A stretch of DNA of 64,000 nt from Polaribacter vadi (GCF_001761365.1 NZ_CP017477.1:2966001-3030000), one strand, 5' to 3'. Shown: positions 8,978-17,705, counted from the stretch's first letter. The notes: generated by a model from the letters alone, not told the origin. Program-made: numbers and translations.

Positions 8978-9733
8978 TTATAATAATGTTGATAAATTTA
9001 ATTGTAATTGTTGTTTTACATATGGAGGAGTTTCCTCATTTTCGAGCATTTTTTCCATGGGTTTAATGGCTCTTTTTTCTTGAATTTTCGATAAAATGAT
9101 AATCAATTCTATTTGAACTGTTGTATTTTTATCGGTTTCCAAGCTTTTAATTAATGCATCTCTAACCATAGTTTCTGATGAAAATTTAGACAACGCTTCT
9201 GCTGCAGCTAAACGTACGTTTGTATTTTTATCAAAAAATAATCGGTTAATTAATGCTTCAATAATTTTAGTGTCTTTATTTGTAAATTCTTCTGCATTTG
9301 TAACTGCTAAAATTCGTTTGCTTGCAGAACTATCTTCTAATAATGTTAACACTTCTGCTGTGTTTTTTTCTTTTGATGATAAGGTGTCAGGTTGATATTT
9401 TCCTAACAAAAAAGCACTAAATACAATTAAAATACTTGCTGCTACTTTTATAAAAGTTTTCCAATCAGTTTTTGGTTTTAATGGAATTACTTTCACATCA
9501 TTTTCGGCTATTTCTTGCGCTAACATCTCATCAAATTTCAACTTTAAATTTGCAGATGGTCTTTCCATTTTATCATTTTCTAGAATTGATAAAAAAGAAG
9601 TAAGTTCTGTTAATTCTTGTTGACAATTTTTACAACTTTTTAGATGTTTCTCTATTTCAGAATTTGCAACTTTGTTTAAAGAACCTTCTAAATAGTCAGG
9701 TAATTTATTTTCTATTTCTTTACATTTCATCAT
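8978..9733 (-). CDS. Anti-sigma factor with zinc-finger domain and HEAT repeats
   Basis: The N-terminus carries the anti-sigma zinc-binding signature HxxxCxxC (HLKSCKNCQ, about residues 29-37). One membrane segment follows (about 93-108, VAASILIVFSAFLLGK). The C-terminal ~120 residues (from about 125) are HEAT-like helical repeats, for example DKNTNVRLAAAEALSKFS and KAIKPMEKML-type helices in the periplasm. The layout is a cytoplasmic sigma-binding domain, a membrane anchor and a periplasmic HEAT sensor. The start codon overlaps the sigma factor stop (ATGA, 4 bp), which fits tight stoichiometric coupling of sigma and anti-sigma. Confidence 0.85.
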   Translation of the reverse strand: MMKCKEIENKLPDYLEGSLNKVANSEIEKHLKSCKNCQQELTELTSFLSILENDKMERPSANLKLKFDEMLAQEIAENDVKVIPLKPKTDWKTFIKVAASILIVFSAFLLGKYQPDTLSSKEKNTAEVLTLLEDSSASKRILAVTNAEEFTNKDTKIIEALINRLFFDKNTNVRLAAAEALSKFSSETMVRDALIKSLETDKNTTVQIELIIILSKIQEKRAIKPMEKMLENEETPPYVKQQLQLNLSTLL

Positions 9734-10302
9734 ATTTCTTTTTGAAAATAGATTTCTTTTAATTTTTTGATAGCTCTATGCACTTTTACTTTCACAGCAT
9801 TTTCTGTACTGCCAATTATTTGTGCAATTTGCTCGTATTTTATCTCTTGAAAACGATGCATTACAATCAATTCCCTATCAGAATTCGATAATTTTAGCAA
9901 CGCTTTTTGCAAATGATCTAATTCCTCTTGTTTGCTTTCAGAAACAGTTTCTTTATCAGATTCCAGTTTGTCATCATCAATAATTATAGCACGTTCTTTT
10001 TTTGTTTTTTGATAATGATTTGAAAAAATATTTCTAGCAATTGTATAAATCCAAGCTGCAAAATTTCCTTGATTATAAGACGTTCTGTATTTTATCACTT
10101 TTATAAAAACATCTTGTGTTAAATCTTCACTAACCATTTTATTATGAACCATTTTATTGAAAAAATTATACATACGCACATGATATCTTTCAAAAAGAAT
10201 TGTCATCAATTCTAATTTACCAGCAGCAATAGCTAACATTATTTCTTCGTCAGTTACTTTTTTCAAGTTTGGTTGTTGGTTAGTTTCTATAGTTAAAACC
10301 AT
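9730..10302 (-). CDS. ECF-type RNA polymerase sigma factor
   Basis: This is a sigma-70 family factor of the extracytoplasmic function class, with region 2 (ERYHVRMYNFFNKM, SEDLTQDVFIKVIKYR, FAAWIYTIARNIFSNH) and region 4 (LSNSDRELIVMHRFQ, YEQIAQIIGSTENAVKVKVH, a helix-turn-helix). The length of about 190 residues is typical. It directs core polymerase to a small regulon, very likely including its own operon. ATG 10302 is preferred to an adjacent TTG at 10305. It overlaps the anti-sigma gene by 4 bp. Confidence 0.93.
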   Translation of the reverse strand: MVLTIETNQQPNLKKVTDEEIMLAIAAGKLELMTILFERYHVRMYNFFNKMVHNKMVSEDLTQDVFIKVIKYRTSYNQGNFAAWIYTIARNIFSNHYQKTKKERAIIIDDDKLESDKETVSESKQEELDHLQKALLKLSNSDRELIVMHRFQEIKYEQIAQIIGSTENAVKVKVHRAIKKLKEIYFQKEI

Positions 10303-10396
10303 CAATTTACAAAAAGGTTACACTTGTTTTATTTATTTTTAAAAAAAGACACTATTTTTATGGAGCTGTCTCTTTTTGAAATTTAAAACAAAAAAA

Positions 10397-10420
10397 AATC
10401 CTGAGCGTTAACTCAGGATT
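10397..10420 (-). terminator. Terminator of mscL
   Basis: A perfect 9-bp stem (AATCCTGAG and its complement) with a 6-base loop is followed on the minus strand by nine T residues. It lies between the stop of mscL and the start of the sigma factor gene. Confidence 0.85.
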
Positions 10421-10444
10421 TTAATATATTTTAAAAGTAGATTT

Positions 10445-10858
10445 TTATTTTTGCTTCGCTAATAAATCTCTAATTTGTGCCAACAATTCTTCTTGTGTTG
10501 GTCCTTTTGGAGCTTCTGGTTTTGGCTCTTCTTTCTTTTTAGTTGAATTTACAGCTTTTACAACCATAAACATTACAAAAGCAACAATTATAAAATCGAT
10601 AACGTTCGTTAAAAAATCACCATATAAAACAGCAACTTGTCCAACAATTTCTCCAGCATCATTTAAAGTTCCTTCTTTAACAATCCATTTTAATTTTTTA
10701 AAATCAGCTTCAAATATTAAGCCAATTAAAGGAGAAACAATTCCTCCAGTAAATGAAGTTACTACTTGTTTAAACGCAGCACCCATTACAAAACCAATTG
10801 CAATATCTATAAGGTTTCCCTTCATTGCAAAGTCTTTAAACTCTTTAAGCATTCCCAT
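10445..10858 (-). CDS. mscL: Large-conductance mechanosensitive channel MscL
   Basis: This inner-membrane homopentamer opens under membrane tension and releases solutes on hypo-osmotic shock. TM1 (NLIDIAIGFVMGAAFKQVV, the gate helix) and TM2 (LTNVIDFIIVAFVMFMVVK) are clear. A periplasmic loop lies between them, and a charged C-terminal helix follows (PTQEELLAQIRDLLAKQK). The length of 137 is normal. The 48-base gap to alr downstream has no obvious terminator, and alr lies upstream on the same strand, so mscL may be partly read from alr. Confidence 0.96.
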   Translation of the reverse strand: MGMLKEFKDFAMKGNLIDIAIGFVMGAAFKQVVTSFTGGIVSPLIGLIFEADFKKLKWIVKEGTLNDAGEIVGQVAVLYGDFLTNVIDFIIVAFVMFMVVKAVNSTKKKEEPKPEAPKGPTQEELLAQIRDLLAKQK

Positions 10859-10906
10859 TTTTATTTGATTTTTAATTTGTTAGATTGCTAAAATACTAAA
10901 AATTAA

Positions 10907-12007
10907 TTAAGTTTTTAACATTTTTTTAACACGTGGAGAAATACCCGTTAAAGTTTCATACACAATTGTTTCAGAAACATCTGTGATATGCTGTATCATT
11001 TCTTGGCTATTAAAAATAATTACTTCATCACCTTCATTGCAATCAATTTTGGTAACATCAACCATAATCATATCCATACAAACATTGCCAATAATTTTTG
11101 CTTTTTGGTTGTTGATGAGTACATAGCCTTTTTTATTGCCTAATTTTCTAGATAAACCATCTGCATGACCCACAGGAATTGTAGCAGATTTACTCGCTTT
11201 TTTTGCTACGAAAGCTCTGTTATAACCTACTGTTTCTCCTGGTTCAATAAAATGAATTTGAGAAATAATGGATTTTAAATTGTGTGTATTTTTAAGTTGA
11301 GCAGTTTCTTTTGGGTCATTTCCAAAACCATACATTCCAATGCCAATTCTAACCATATCAAATTGTGCTTGCGCATAATTTACAACACCAGAAGTGTTTA
11401 AAATATGCAACATTGGCTCGTAGTTTAAATGTTTGTAGAATTGTTGAGCAACGTACGCAAAATTATTTAGTTGATTTATGGTAAATTCTTGTTCTTCTAA
11501 ATCTTCGCTTGCAGCTAAATGAGAAAAAACAGATTGTACTTTAATATGACCAGTTTCTTTTAATTCAGAAATTATTTTAGGAATATCTGTGTGCCAAAAA
11601 CCCAATCTATTTAAACCTGTGTTGAATTTTAAATGAATAGGATAATTCATTAACGGAGCTTCATCTGCTAATTGTAAAAAAGCATTAAAAATCTGAAAAT
11701 TATACAGGTTTGGTTCTAATCTATAATCTACAATATCTTGTAAATTCTGAATATGAGGGTGCAAAACTAGAATTGGTGTTTTAATATCAGCTTCACGTAA
11801 AGCAATGCCTTCATGTGTATAAGCAACTGCAAAATAATCTACTTTATCTTGCAAAAAAGAAGCTACTTGAACACTATCAGAACCATACCCAAAAGCTTTA
11901 ACAACAGCTAAAATTTTGGTTGTAGGATTTAATTTTTGTTTAAAGTAATTTAAATTATGCTCTAAAGCATTTCCATCAATCTCTAAAACAGTTACGTGGT
12001 TATTCAT
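10907..12007 (-). CDS. alr: Alanine racemase
   Basis: This PLP enzyme interconverts L- and D-alanine for peptidoglycan. The cofactor lysine is Lys37 in AVVKAFGYG. A TIM barrel follows with HLKFNTGLNRLGF, and the C-terminal beta domain contains the catalytic tyrosine in ETVGYNRAF and the conserved GNVCMDMIMVDVT. At 366 residues it is the stand-alone form rather than the MurF-Alr fusion found in some Bacteroidota. It is read in the same direction as tdk upstream and mscL downstream, making a possible tdk-alr-mscL transcript. Confidence 0.95.
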   Translation of the reverse strand: MNNHVTVLEIDGNALEHNLNYFKQKLNPTTKILAVVKAFGYGSDSVQVASFLQDKVDYFAVAYTHEGIALREADIKTPILVLHPHIQNLQDIVDYRLEPNLYNFQIFNAFLQLADEAPLMNYPIHLKFNTGLNRLGFWHTDIPKIISELKETGHIKVQSVFSHLAASEDLEEQEFTINQLNNFAYVAQQFYKHLNYEPMLHILNTSGVVNYAQAQFDMVRIGIGMYGFGNDPKETAQLKNTHNLKSIISQIHFIEPGETVGYNRAFVAKKASKSATIPVGHADGLSRKLGNKKGYVLINNQKAKIIGNVCMDMIMVDVTKIDCNEGDEVIIFNSQEMIQHITDVSETIVYETLTGISPRVKKMLKT

Positions 12008-12088
12008 TCTTGTGCTGAACTTGGTTCAGTATCTTTTAGTTTATTTATACCAGATGACTTTTAAATTCATTTTAATTTACTCCAAATT

Positions 12089-12748
12089 TTATTTCTGAAT
12101 CTCTGAACCTAATTCAGAATCTATTATTTTAGATTCAATATTTTGTTTTGTCAAAGCAATTTCTTCTTGCTTTTTTTTATTCGCTTTAAAATACGCTGCT
12201 CTGCTTAAAGGTTCATATTCTTGAGTTTCTCCCAACATTACTAACTTATCATTTTGCGCTTTTCTAAAACTATAATGAGCTAAATTACCTGTATGCGTAC
12301 AAACTGCATGCACTTTGGTAACATATTCTGCAGTTGCCATTAAAGCTGGCATGGGTCCAAAAGGATTTCCTTTAAAATCCATATCTAATCCAGCAACAAT
12401 TACACGAATTCCTCTGTTGGCTAAATCATTACAAACAGCTACAATTTCATCATCAAAAAATTGCGCTTCATCAATACCAACAACATCTACATTGTTTGCT
12501 AAAAGACGAATATTAGATGAAACTGGCACAGGAGTTGAGCGAATTCTATTATCATTATGAGACACAACTTCCTCATCATCATAACGTGTATCTACAGCAG
12601 GTTTAAAAATTTCTACACTTTGTTTAGCAAATTGTGCACGCTTTAAACGCCTGATTAATTCTTCCGTTTTTCCAGAAAACATAGAACCACAAATGACTTC
12701 TATCCAACCAAATTGTTCTGTATGATTTACTGTATTTTCAAGAAACAT
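12089..12748 (-). CDS. tdk: Thymidine kinase, type II, with degraded zinc site
   Basis: This enzyme phosphorylates thymidine in the salvage pathway. It has the P-loop GSMFSGKT (residues 21-28), the Walker B/catalytic segment [10 protein letters not shown] and the lasso-proximal [14 protein letters not shown]. The usual four zinc-binding cysteines are mostly absent. The first pair reads CTHT (Cys150 only), and the second, normally CRxC, reads LSRAA (181-185). The fold is otherwise complete and the length of 219 is normal, so I read it as a functional variant. It is divergent from the gene at 12850. Confidence 0.93.
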   Translation of the reverse strand: MFLENTVNHTEQFGWIEVICGSMFSGKTEELIRRLKRAQFAKQSVEIFKPAVDTRYDDEEVVSHNDNRIRSTPVPVSSNIRLLANNVDVVGIDEAQFFDDEIVAVCNDLANRGIRVIVAGLDMDFKGNPFGPMPALMATAEYVTKVHAVCTHTGNLAHYSFRKAQNDKLVMLGETQEYEPLSRAAYFKANKKKQEEIALTKQNIESKIIDSELGSEIQK

Positions 12749-12849
12749 TTTGTAATTTTAAGCGTTATAATATTGTAAATTTTTGTAATTTTCAACGTTT
12801 ACAAATTTATAAATAATTAGCAGTATAATTTAATTTCAAGGTACAACTT

Positions 12850-13833
12850 ATGCACAAAAAGTTAGAAGCAGACTTAATTAGTTTAGCACATAGTATTTTA
12901 CAGATGAAAAATAAGGATAATGTGTTTTTGTTAAAGCAAAAATCTAAAGAAATTTATGAAAAATTATCTGTTTTAGCATTTGTAGAAGAATATGTAAACT
13001 CAACACCTGGTTTAAAGAAAACTAAAACTGAATTATTAGAAACCGTTGAAAAAGCTTTTGCTGTTAAAGAAGAAGAAATTGTAGAAAAATTAGATTCGGA
13101 GAAAGTTGTTTATAATTTAGATGATGCTCTAAAAATAGTTGAAAACGAAGTTGTTGAACATGATATAAATGCAGAAAATAATCTAGAAATTGATCATCAA
13201 ACTGAAATAGAAAATGAAATTCAGAATCAACCTGAGCATAAAGAAGTTATAGAACAACCTTTTGATGAGTTAGAGGAAATTATGTTTTCGAAAGAAATTC
13301 CGCCAAAATCTGTAGAAAATGAAGAACCTTTAGAAGAAGTTCCTGAAATTAAATCCAAAGAAATTACAGAAACAAAATTAAAAAAAGCTCTAGAAACTGA
13401 AAAAGAAATGCTGAATGAAGTTCAGGATAAAGAACTTCAACATAAAAAAGAAACACAGGCAAATTTAGAGAATGAAAGCGATGTTGTGAAAGTGGAAGTT
13501 CGCAAAACAATGTCTTTAGAAGAAGAATTACAAGACATAGTTTCTGTAGATTTTATGGCAGATTTGTTTGAAAAAGCTCCAGCAAAATCTTTAAATGATC
13601 GATTGGTAGGCAACATTCAAATTGGTTTAAATGATAGAATTGCGTTTGTAAAAAATCTTTTTAATGGCAATCAAGAAGATTATAACAGAGTAATTTCTCA
13701 ATTAAATACTTTAAAATCTGGTGATGAAGCAAAAAACTTTATCAATTCTATGGTAAAACCAGATTATAATTGGTCTGAAAAAGAAGAATTAGAAACTCGA
13801 TTTATGGAAATTATTGAACGCAAATTCGCTTAA
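12850..13833 (+). CDS. Acidic coiled-coil-like protein of unknown function (327 aa)
   Basis: There is no signal peptide or membrane segment. The N-terminal ~75 residues form helices (LISLAHSILQMKNK, LLKQKSKEIYEKLSV). The middle, about 80-220, is very rich in Glu, Lys and Asn and probably disordered. The C-terminal ~100 residues (from VSVDFMADLFEKAP to the end) look ordered and resemble a conserved flavobacterial domain, with LNDRLVGNIQIGLNDRIAFV and FNGNQEDYNRVISQLN. I do not recognise a function. It is divergent from tdk and lies upstream of a glycosyltransferase across a repeat-rich gap. Confidence 0.8.
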   Translation: MHKKLEADLISLAHSILQMKNKDNVFLLKQKSKEIYEKLSVLAFVEEYVNSTPGLKKTKTELLETVEKAFAVKEEEIVEKLDSEKVVYNLDDALKIVENEVVEHDINAENNLEIDHQTEIENEIQNQPEHKEVIEQPFDELEEIMFSKEIPPKSVENEEPLEEVPEIKSKEITETKLKKALETEKEMLNEVQDKELQHKKETQANLENESDVVKVEVRKTMSLEEELQDIVSVDFMADLFEKAPAKSLNDRLVGNIQIGLNDRIAFVKNLFNGNQEDYNRVISQLNTLKSGDEAKNFINSMVKPDYNWSEKEELETRFMEIIERKFA

Positions 13834-13839
13834 AAATTT

Positions 13840-13957
13840 GTGTAATTGTGTAATTATTGAATCGTTGAATTGTGTAATTGAAAGTTTCGTAATTTCAAGA
13901 TTATCAGTTTTATAAAAGTCCAAACATTTACACAATTACACACTTAAACAATTACAC
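13840..13957. repeat. Inverted TGTAATTG-type repeats between two genes
   Basis: GTGTAATTGTGTAA (13840-13853) is the exact inverse of 13928-13941. Further copies occur at 13868-13880 (AATTGTGTAATTG) and 13948-13957 (ACAATTACAC). The whole gap is built from these words and could fold into a long hairpin in the transcript between the unknown gene and the glycosyltransferase. Confidence 0.7.
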
Positions 13958-13960
13958 CTT

Positions 13961-14944
13961 TTGAAAAAAGTCCTAATCCATACTCACTTTCACAAACGCA
14001 AAACAGGCGTAACAAGAAGCGTCGAAAATGTGCTTCCTTTTTTTGTTGATGAATTTGAAACCTATGTATATGGTTCTAATATTGATGGCATTCAAATAAG
14101 CACCTCAAAATTAAAAAAACTATTATTTTCTTCGGATGTAAAAACGATAGTGCATTGTCATAGAAATAATGAATTGATGCGAATGCTTTTTTATCGACTT
14201 TTGGGAGCAAAATTTTTGTTAGTGGCAACAAGACATGCAGAAACAAAACCATCAAAATTAACCTTGTTTTTACTGAAAAAAGCAGATAAAGTGATTACGC
14301 TTATAAAAAGTATGAGTAACAATTTAGGGATTGATAATACCATTGTTGGTCATGGAGTAAAGGTGCACGAATTTGTGCCAAATCCTGCTAAGAAGTTACC
14401 AAAAATCTCTCAAAAGAATATCATTTTAAACGCAGGCAGAATAAGAAAAGCAAAAGGACAATTAGTTTTGTTGGAAGCTGCTAAAATTTTAGTAAACCAT
14501 AAAAATTGGGCATTGGTTTTAGTTGGTAAAATAGATAAACCAGAGTTTTCAGAGGAATTAAAAGCGATTGTAAAAAAACATCAATTAGAAAAACAAGTTT
14601 ATTTTATTGATGAAACAAGAGAGATTATTTCATATTTTCAAGCAGCAAAAATTGTGGTTGCACCAAGTTTTTCGGAAGGTTTTTCTTTGGTAACTGCAGA
14701 AGCTATGAGTTGCGAATGTTCTGTAATTGCAACAAAAAATGTAGGTGTTCATTCAGAAATCATCACAAATAATAAAAACGGTTATTTATTTGAAGCTGGC
14801 AATGTAGCAGAATTAGAAACACTTTTATCAAAATCAATAGAAGGAGAAATCCCACATTTAGGAAAAGAAGCAAGAGTGGAAATTCTACAAAATTGGAGCG
14901 CAAAAAAAGAAGCAGAAAGTTTGATGGAAATTTATAAAGCATAA
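13961..14944 (+). CDS. Glycosyltransferase family 4-like protein
   Basis: This is a GT-B fold retaining glycosyltransferase, probably acting at the cytoplasmic face on a cell-envelope glycan. The C-terminal domain has the family features ILNAGRIRKAKGQLVLLEA (nucleotide-sugar loop) and the E(x7)E motif region SFSEGFSLVTAEAMSCE. The N-terminal domain (HTHFHKRKTGVTRSVENVLP) matches GT4-type acceptor domains. The length of 327 is slightly short. The start is a TTG at 13961; no ATG is available without losing the first beta strand. The neighbouring gene gives no pathway clue, so the sugar is unknown. Confidence 0.87.
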   Translation: MKKVLIHTHFHKRKTGVTRSVENVLPFFVDEFETYVYGSNIDGIQISTSKLKKLLFSSDVKTIVHCHRNNELMRMLFYRLLGAKFLLVATRHAETKPSKLTLFLLKKADKVITLIKSMSNNLGIDNTIVGHGVKVHEFVPNPAKKLPKISQKNIILNAGRIRKAKGQLVLLEAAKILVNHKNWALVLVGKIDKPEFSEELKAIVKKHQLEKQVYFIDETREIISYFQAAKIVVAPSFSEGFSLVTAEAMSCECSVIATKNVGVHSEIITNNKNGYLFEAGNVAELETLLSKSIEGEIPHLGKEARVEILQNWSAKKEAESLMEIYKA

Positions 14945-15020
14945 TTGTATTTTTCAATACAAGAAATTTCTTTTTGTAACAATTTGGTTTTACAATCGTC
15001 TGAAAAGAAAACCAAGTATT

Positions 15021-15497
15021 ATGAAACTATTCACAACAATTTTTTGCGCATTTTTTATGGTAAGTGCTTTTGCACAACAAACTACCTTTAAAAACTTTTA
15101 CGAAAATCATCAAGAACAATCTGCTTTTTCAATGAATTTATCAGCCTCTTTTGCTGGTTCTTTTTTAAGTGATGATGACAATGACGATTTTAAAAAACTA
15201 CTAAAAAAGTCTGGAGATTTTAAATTAATGGTCTTTAATAACGAAGATGCATCCGTTTCTAAAGACTTTAAAAAGTACTTAAGAAAAAACAATTTAAAAA
15301 CGATGGCTCGTGTAAAAAGCGATAAAAGTAGAGCTTCTTTCTATATTTTAGAAGAAAACGATATGATAAAAGAAATTGTTTTACAAGCCAACAGCGATGA
15401 AGATCAATTGGTTTTATTTGGTTTAAAAACCAATATTACTAAAGACGAATTTGCAAAAATGATGAGCAATTCTAAAGTGAACATCACATCAGATTAA
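15021..15497 (+). CDS. DUF4252 domain-containing secreted protein
   Basis: A signal peptide (residues 1-18, ending AFAQ) is followed by a ~140-residue domain that I recognise as DUF4252-like (acidic stretch SDDDNDDFKKLLKKSGDFK, then VKSDKSRASFYILEEND). The function is unknown. It is probably periplasmic or attached to the envelope. It is convergent with the ArsC-like gene; both end at a shared hairpin. Confidence 0.8.
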   Translation: MKLFTTIFCAFFMVSAFAQQTTFKNFYENHQEQSAFSMNLSASFAGSFLSDDDNDDFKKLLKKSGDFKLMVFNNEDASVSKDFKKYLRKNNLKTMARVKSDKSRASFYILEENDMIKEIVLQANSDEDQLVLFGLKTNITKDEFAKMMSNSKVNITSD

Positions 15498-15500
15498 AAA

Positions 15501-15537
15501 ATTAAAAGAGAAGATTTAACCAATCTTCTCTTTTAAT
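15501..15537. terminator. Bidirectional terminator between DUF4252 and ArsC-like genes
   Basis: Perfect 16-bp arms (ATTAAAAGAGAAGATT and its complement) surround a 5-base loop. It serves both convergent genes and overlaps the last codons of the ArsC-like gene (stop at 15516-15518). Confidence 0.85.
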
Positions 15538-15863
15538 TTCTCTATAACTTTCTTGCTATTTCCAATAAAAATTTCACCATCAACCAAAAAAACAGGACGT
15601 TTTAAAAACGTATATTCTTCTAAAAGATACTTTTTAAATTCACTTTCAGACAAGTTTTTATCCTTTAAACCTAAAGAAGCGTATAATCTTGCACGTTTAT
15701 TAAACAACGCCTCATAAGAACCAGAAAGTGCATACATTTCATCTAATTGAGCAGCATTTACAGCATTTTCCTTTATATTTTGAAGCTCAAAACCTTCCGT
15801 ATTTACTTCCTTTAAAATTCGTTTGCACGTATCACAAGTTTGCAAAAAATAGACTTTCTTCAT
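15516..15863 (-). CDS. ArsC/Spx-family thioredoxin-fold protein
   Basis: This 115-residue protein has the ArsC-family active site TCDTCKR (Cys10 and Cys13) right after the first strand. The later conserved RPVFLVDG segment carries the arginine that binds the oxyanion in true arsenate reductases. It could be a glutaredoxin-like arsenate reductase or the YffB/Spx-like relative of unknown substrate. No ars operon genes are nearby, so arsenate as substrate is not supported by context. Confidence 0.85.
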   Translation of the reverse strand: MKKVYFLQTCDTCKRILKEVNTEGFELQNIKENAVNAAQLDEMYALSGSYEALFNKRARLYASLGLKDKNLSESEFKKYLLEEYTFLKRPVFLVDGEIFIGNSKKVIEKLKEKIG

Positions 15864-15906
15864 TTTTATTAAATTATATTTACATCACCAAAATTATACA
15901 TAAAAA

Positions 15907-16362
15907 ATGGAAAATCATTTCGAAATTTTAAGAAAAGCAAGAGCACTTACATTCAAAGAATTAGAAGGTTTAACTTTAGATCAAATTCACATAATTCCTG
16001 AAGGTTTTAAAAATAACATTGCTTGGAATGTGGCACATTTGGTAGTTACACAACAATTGTTGCATTATAAATTATCGGGTTTAGACTGCCTTTGTCCAGA
16101 CGATTTAATTGAAGCGCATAAAAAAGGAACGTTTCCAACCAAAACTTTTACAGAAGAAGAATTCGAAGAAGTAAAAGAGTTGTTTATGGGTTTACCAGAC
16201 ACTTTAGAGGAAGATTTTAACGCAGGAATTTTCGAGAATTACACAGAATACCCAACAAGCACAGGTGTTTTAATGACTTCTATGGATATAGCAATTCCTT
16301 TTAATAATTTCCATGAGGGCATTCATTATGGCATTATAAGATCTATTAAAAGATTTTTGTAA
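15907..16362 (+). CDS. DinB/YfiT-like four-helix protein
   Basis: This is a 151-residue member of the DinB superfamily of metal-binding four-helix bundles. Likely metal-binding histidines lie in NVAHLVVTQQ (residues ~44-53) and near the C-terminus in NFHEGIHYG. Several characterised members are thiol-dependent S-transferases; this one has no assigned substrate. It is divergent from the ArsC-like gene (43-base gap, so the promoters overlap), which hints at a shared thiol/stress theme, but that is inference. Confidence 0.85.
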   Translation: MENHFEILRKARALTFKELEGLTLDQIHIIPEGFKNNIAWNVAHLVVTQQLLHYKLSGLDCLCPDDLIEAHKKGTFPTKTFTEEEFEEVKELFMGLPDTLEEDFNAGIFENYTEYPTSTGVLMTSMDIAIPFNNFHEGIHYGIIRSIKRFL

Positions 16363-16373
16363 AATTATTATTT

Positions 16374-16460
16374 GAAGCTATTTCCAGCTTTCAGCACTCG
16401 CTTTTTTTGCCTGAAAATGGCAAAAAAGAGCTCAAACAGCAGCTTCAATCTGGGCTAAAC
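16374..16460. repeat. Flavobacterial dispersed palindromic element (degenerate copy)
   Basis: The 87-base unit is bounded by GAAGCT (16374) and AGCTTC (16441-16446) and continues to GGGCTAAAC. It encloses an inner hairpin TTTTTTGCC/GGCAAAAAA (about 16403-16427). It is markedly more GC-rich than its surroundings. It matches, from memory, a REP-like element scattered through Flavobacteriaceae genomes (AGCTATTTCC...GCTTCAATC...GGGCTA); this was not checked against a database. Confidence 0.55.
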
Positions 16461-16508
16461 TTGTTTGCTAACTTTTAGAAAACTAAAAACGGAAAGAAAA
16501 TTTAAGAA

Positions 16509-17657
16509 ATGAAATTCAACACCAAAACAATTCACGGAGGTCAAAAACCAGAAGAAGCAACTGGTGCTGTAATGCCGCCAATTTTTCAAACTTCTACTTT
16601 TGCACAATCAAGCCCAGGCAAACATAAAGGGTATGGATATGCAAGAGGAGCAAACCCAACAAGAACAGCGTTAGAAAATAGTTTTGCAGCAATAGAAAAT
16701 GGTACAAATGGTTTTGCTTTTGCATCTGGAATGGCTGCCATAGATTGTGTGTTAAGATTGTTAAAGCCTGGAGATGAAGTTATTGCTGGAGACGATTTGT
16801 ATGGAGGAACCTACAGAATGTTTACACAATTATTCCAAAAATATGGTTTGGAATTTTCTTATGTAGATATGAATTCTGTCGAAAATGTAACCAATGCAAT
16901 CACCCAAAAAACAAAGCTAATTTGGATTGAAACACCTACCAATCCATTAATGAAAATTGCAGATATTCAAGCAATTTCATCAGCAGTAAAAAATATAAAT
17001 ACAGCTATTTTAATTGCTGTAGACAATACGTTTGCAACTCCATATTTGCAAAAACCTTTAGATTTAGGAGCAGATATTGTAATGCATTCTGCTACAAAAT
17101 ATTTGGGAGGCCATTCAGATGTAATTATGGGCGCTTTAATTGTAAAAGAAGAAAAGTTGGCAAAAGAAATTCATTTTATACAATTTGCAGCTGGAGCAAT
17201 TGCTGGGCCAATGGATTCTTTTTTAGTTTTAAGAGGTATCAAAACCTTACATATTAGAATGCAAAGACATTGTGAAAATGGCAAGTTAGTTGCTGAATTT
17301 TTAGAAAACCATCCAAAAGTGGGTACTGTTTATTTTCCAGGTTTAGAAAATCATCTAGGTCATAAAATAGCCAAAAAGCAAATGAAAGATTTTGGTGGAA
17401 TGGTTTCTTTCAAACTAAAAGGTGAAAGTAAAGAAGCAACCTTTAAATTCTTAGAAAACACAAAATTATTTACGTTGGCAGAATCTTTGGGAGGAATTGA
17501 GAGTTTGGTGAATCATCCTGTAACTATGAGTCATGCATCCATTCCAGAGCAAGAGCGTTTAAAAATTGGGATTACTGATTCTTTAGTTCGTTTAAGTGTT
17601 GGTATAGAGGATATAGAAGATTTATTGGCAGATTTGGAGCAAGCTTTGAGTTTGTAA
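16509..17657 (+). CDS. Cystathionine gamma-synthase / gamma-lyase family enzyme
   Basis: This is a PLP enzyme of the trans-sulfuration pathway. The cofactor lysine is Lys197 in HSATKYLGGHSD, the active-site loop ARGANPTRTALE binds the phosphate and substrate, and ESLGGIESLVNHP is the family-typical C-terminal signature. The 382-residue length is normal for MetB/CGL. Sequence alone does not decide between synthase (O-acylhomoserine plus cysteine) and lyase. It stands alone, convergent with the small membrane protein at 17688. Confidence 0.93.
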   Translation: MKFNTKTIHGGQKPEEATGAVMPPIFQTSTFAQSSPGKHKGYGYARGANPTRTALENSFAAIENGTNGFAFASGMAAIDCVLRLLKPGDEVIAGDDLYGGTYRMFTQLFQKYGLEFSYVDMNSVENVTNAITQKTKLIWIETPTNPLMKIADIQAISSAVKNINTAILIAVDNTFATPYLQKPLDLGADIVMHSATKYLGGHSDVIMGALIVKEEKLAKEIHFIQFAAGAIAGPMDSFLVLRGIKTLHIRMQRHCENGKLVAEFLENHPKVGTVYFPGLENHLGHKIAKKQMKDFGGMVSFKLKGESKEATFKFLENTKLFTLAESLGGIESLVNHPVTMSHASIPEQERLKIGITDSLVRLSVGIEDIEDLLADLEQALSL

Positions 17658-17672
17658 GTAATAAAATTTTCT

Positions 17673-17705
17673 AGACCTGACAGGTTTTTAAAACCTTTCA
17701 GGTCT
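17673..17705. terminator. 33-bp palindrome acting as bidirectional terminator
   Basis: Arms of 16 bp around one central T (AGACCTGACAGGTTTT against its near-complement, one mismatch). It lies between convergent genes and overlaps the stop of the PLDc_N gene. It has the same 16+1+16 architecture as the palindrome at 54896-54928. Confidence 0.65.
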
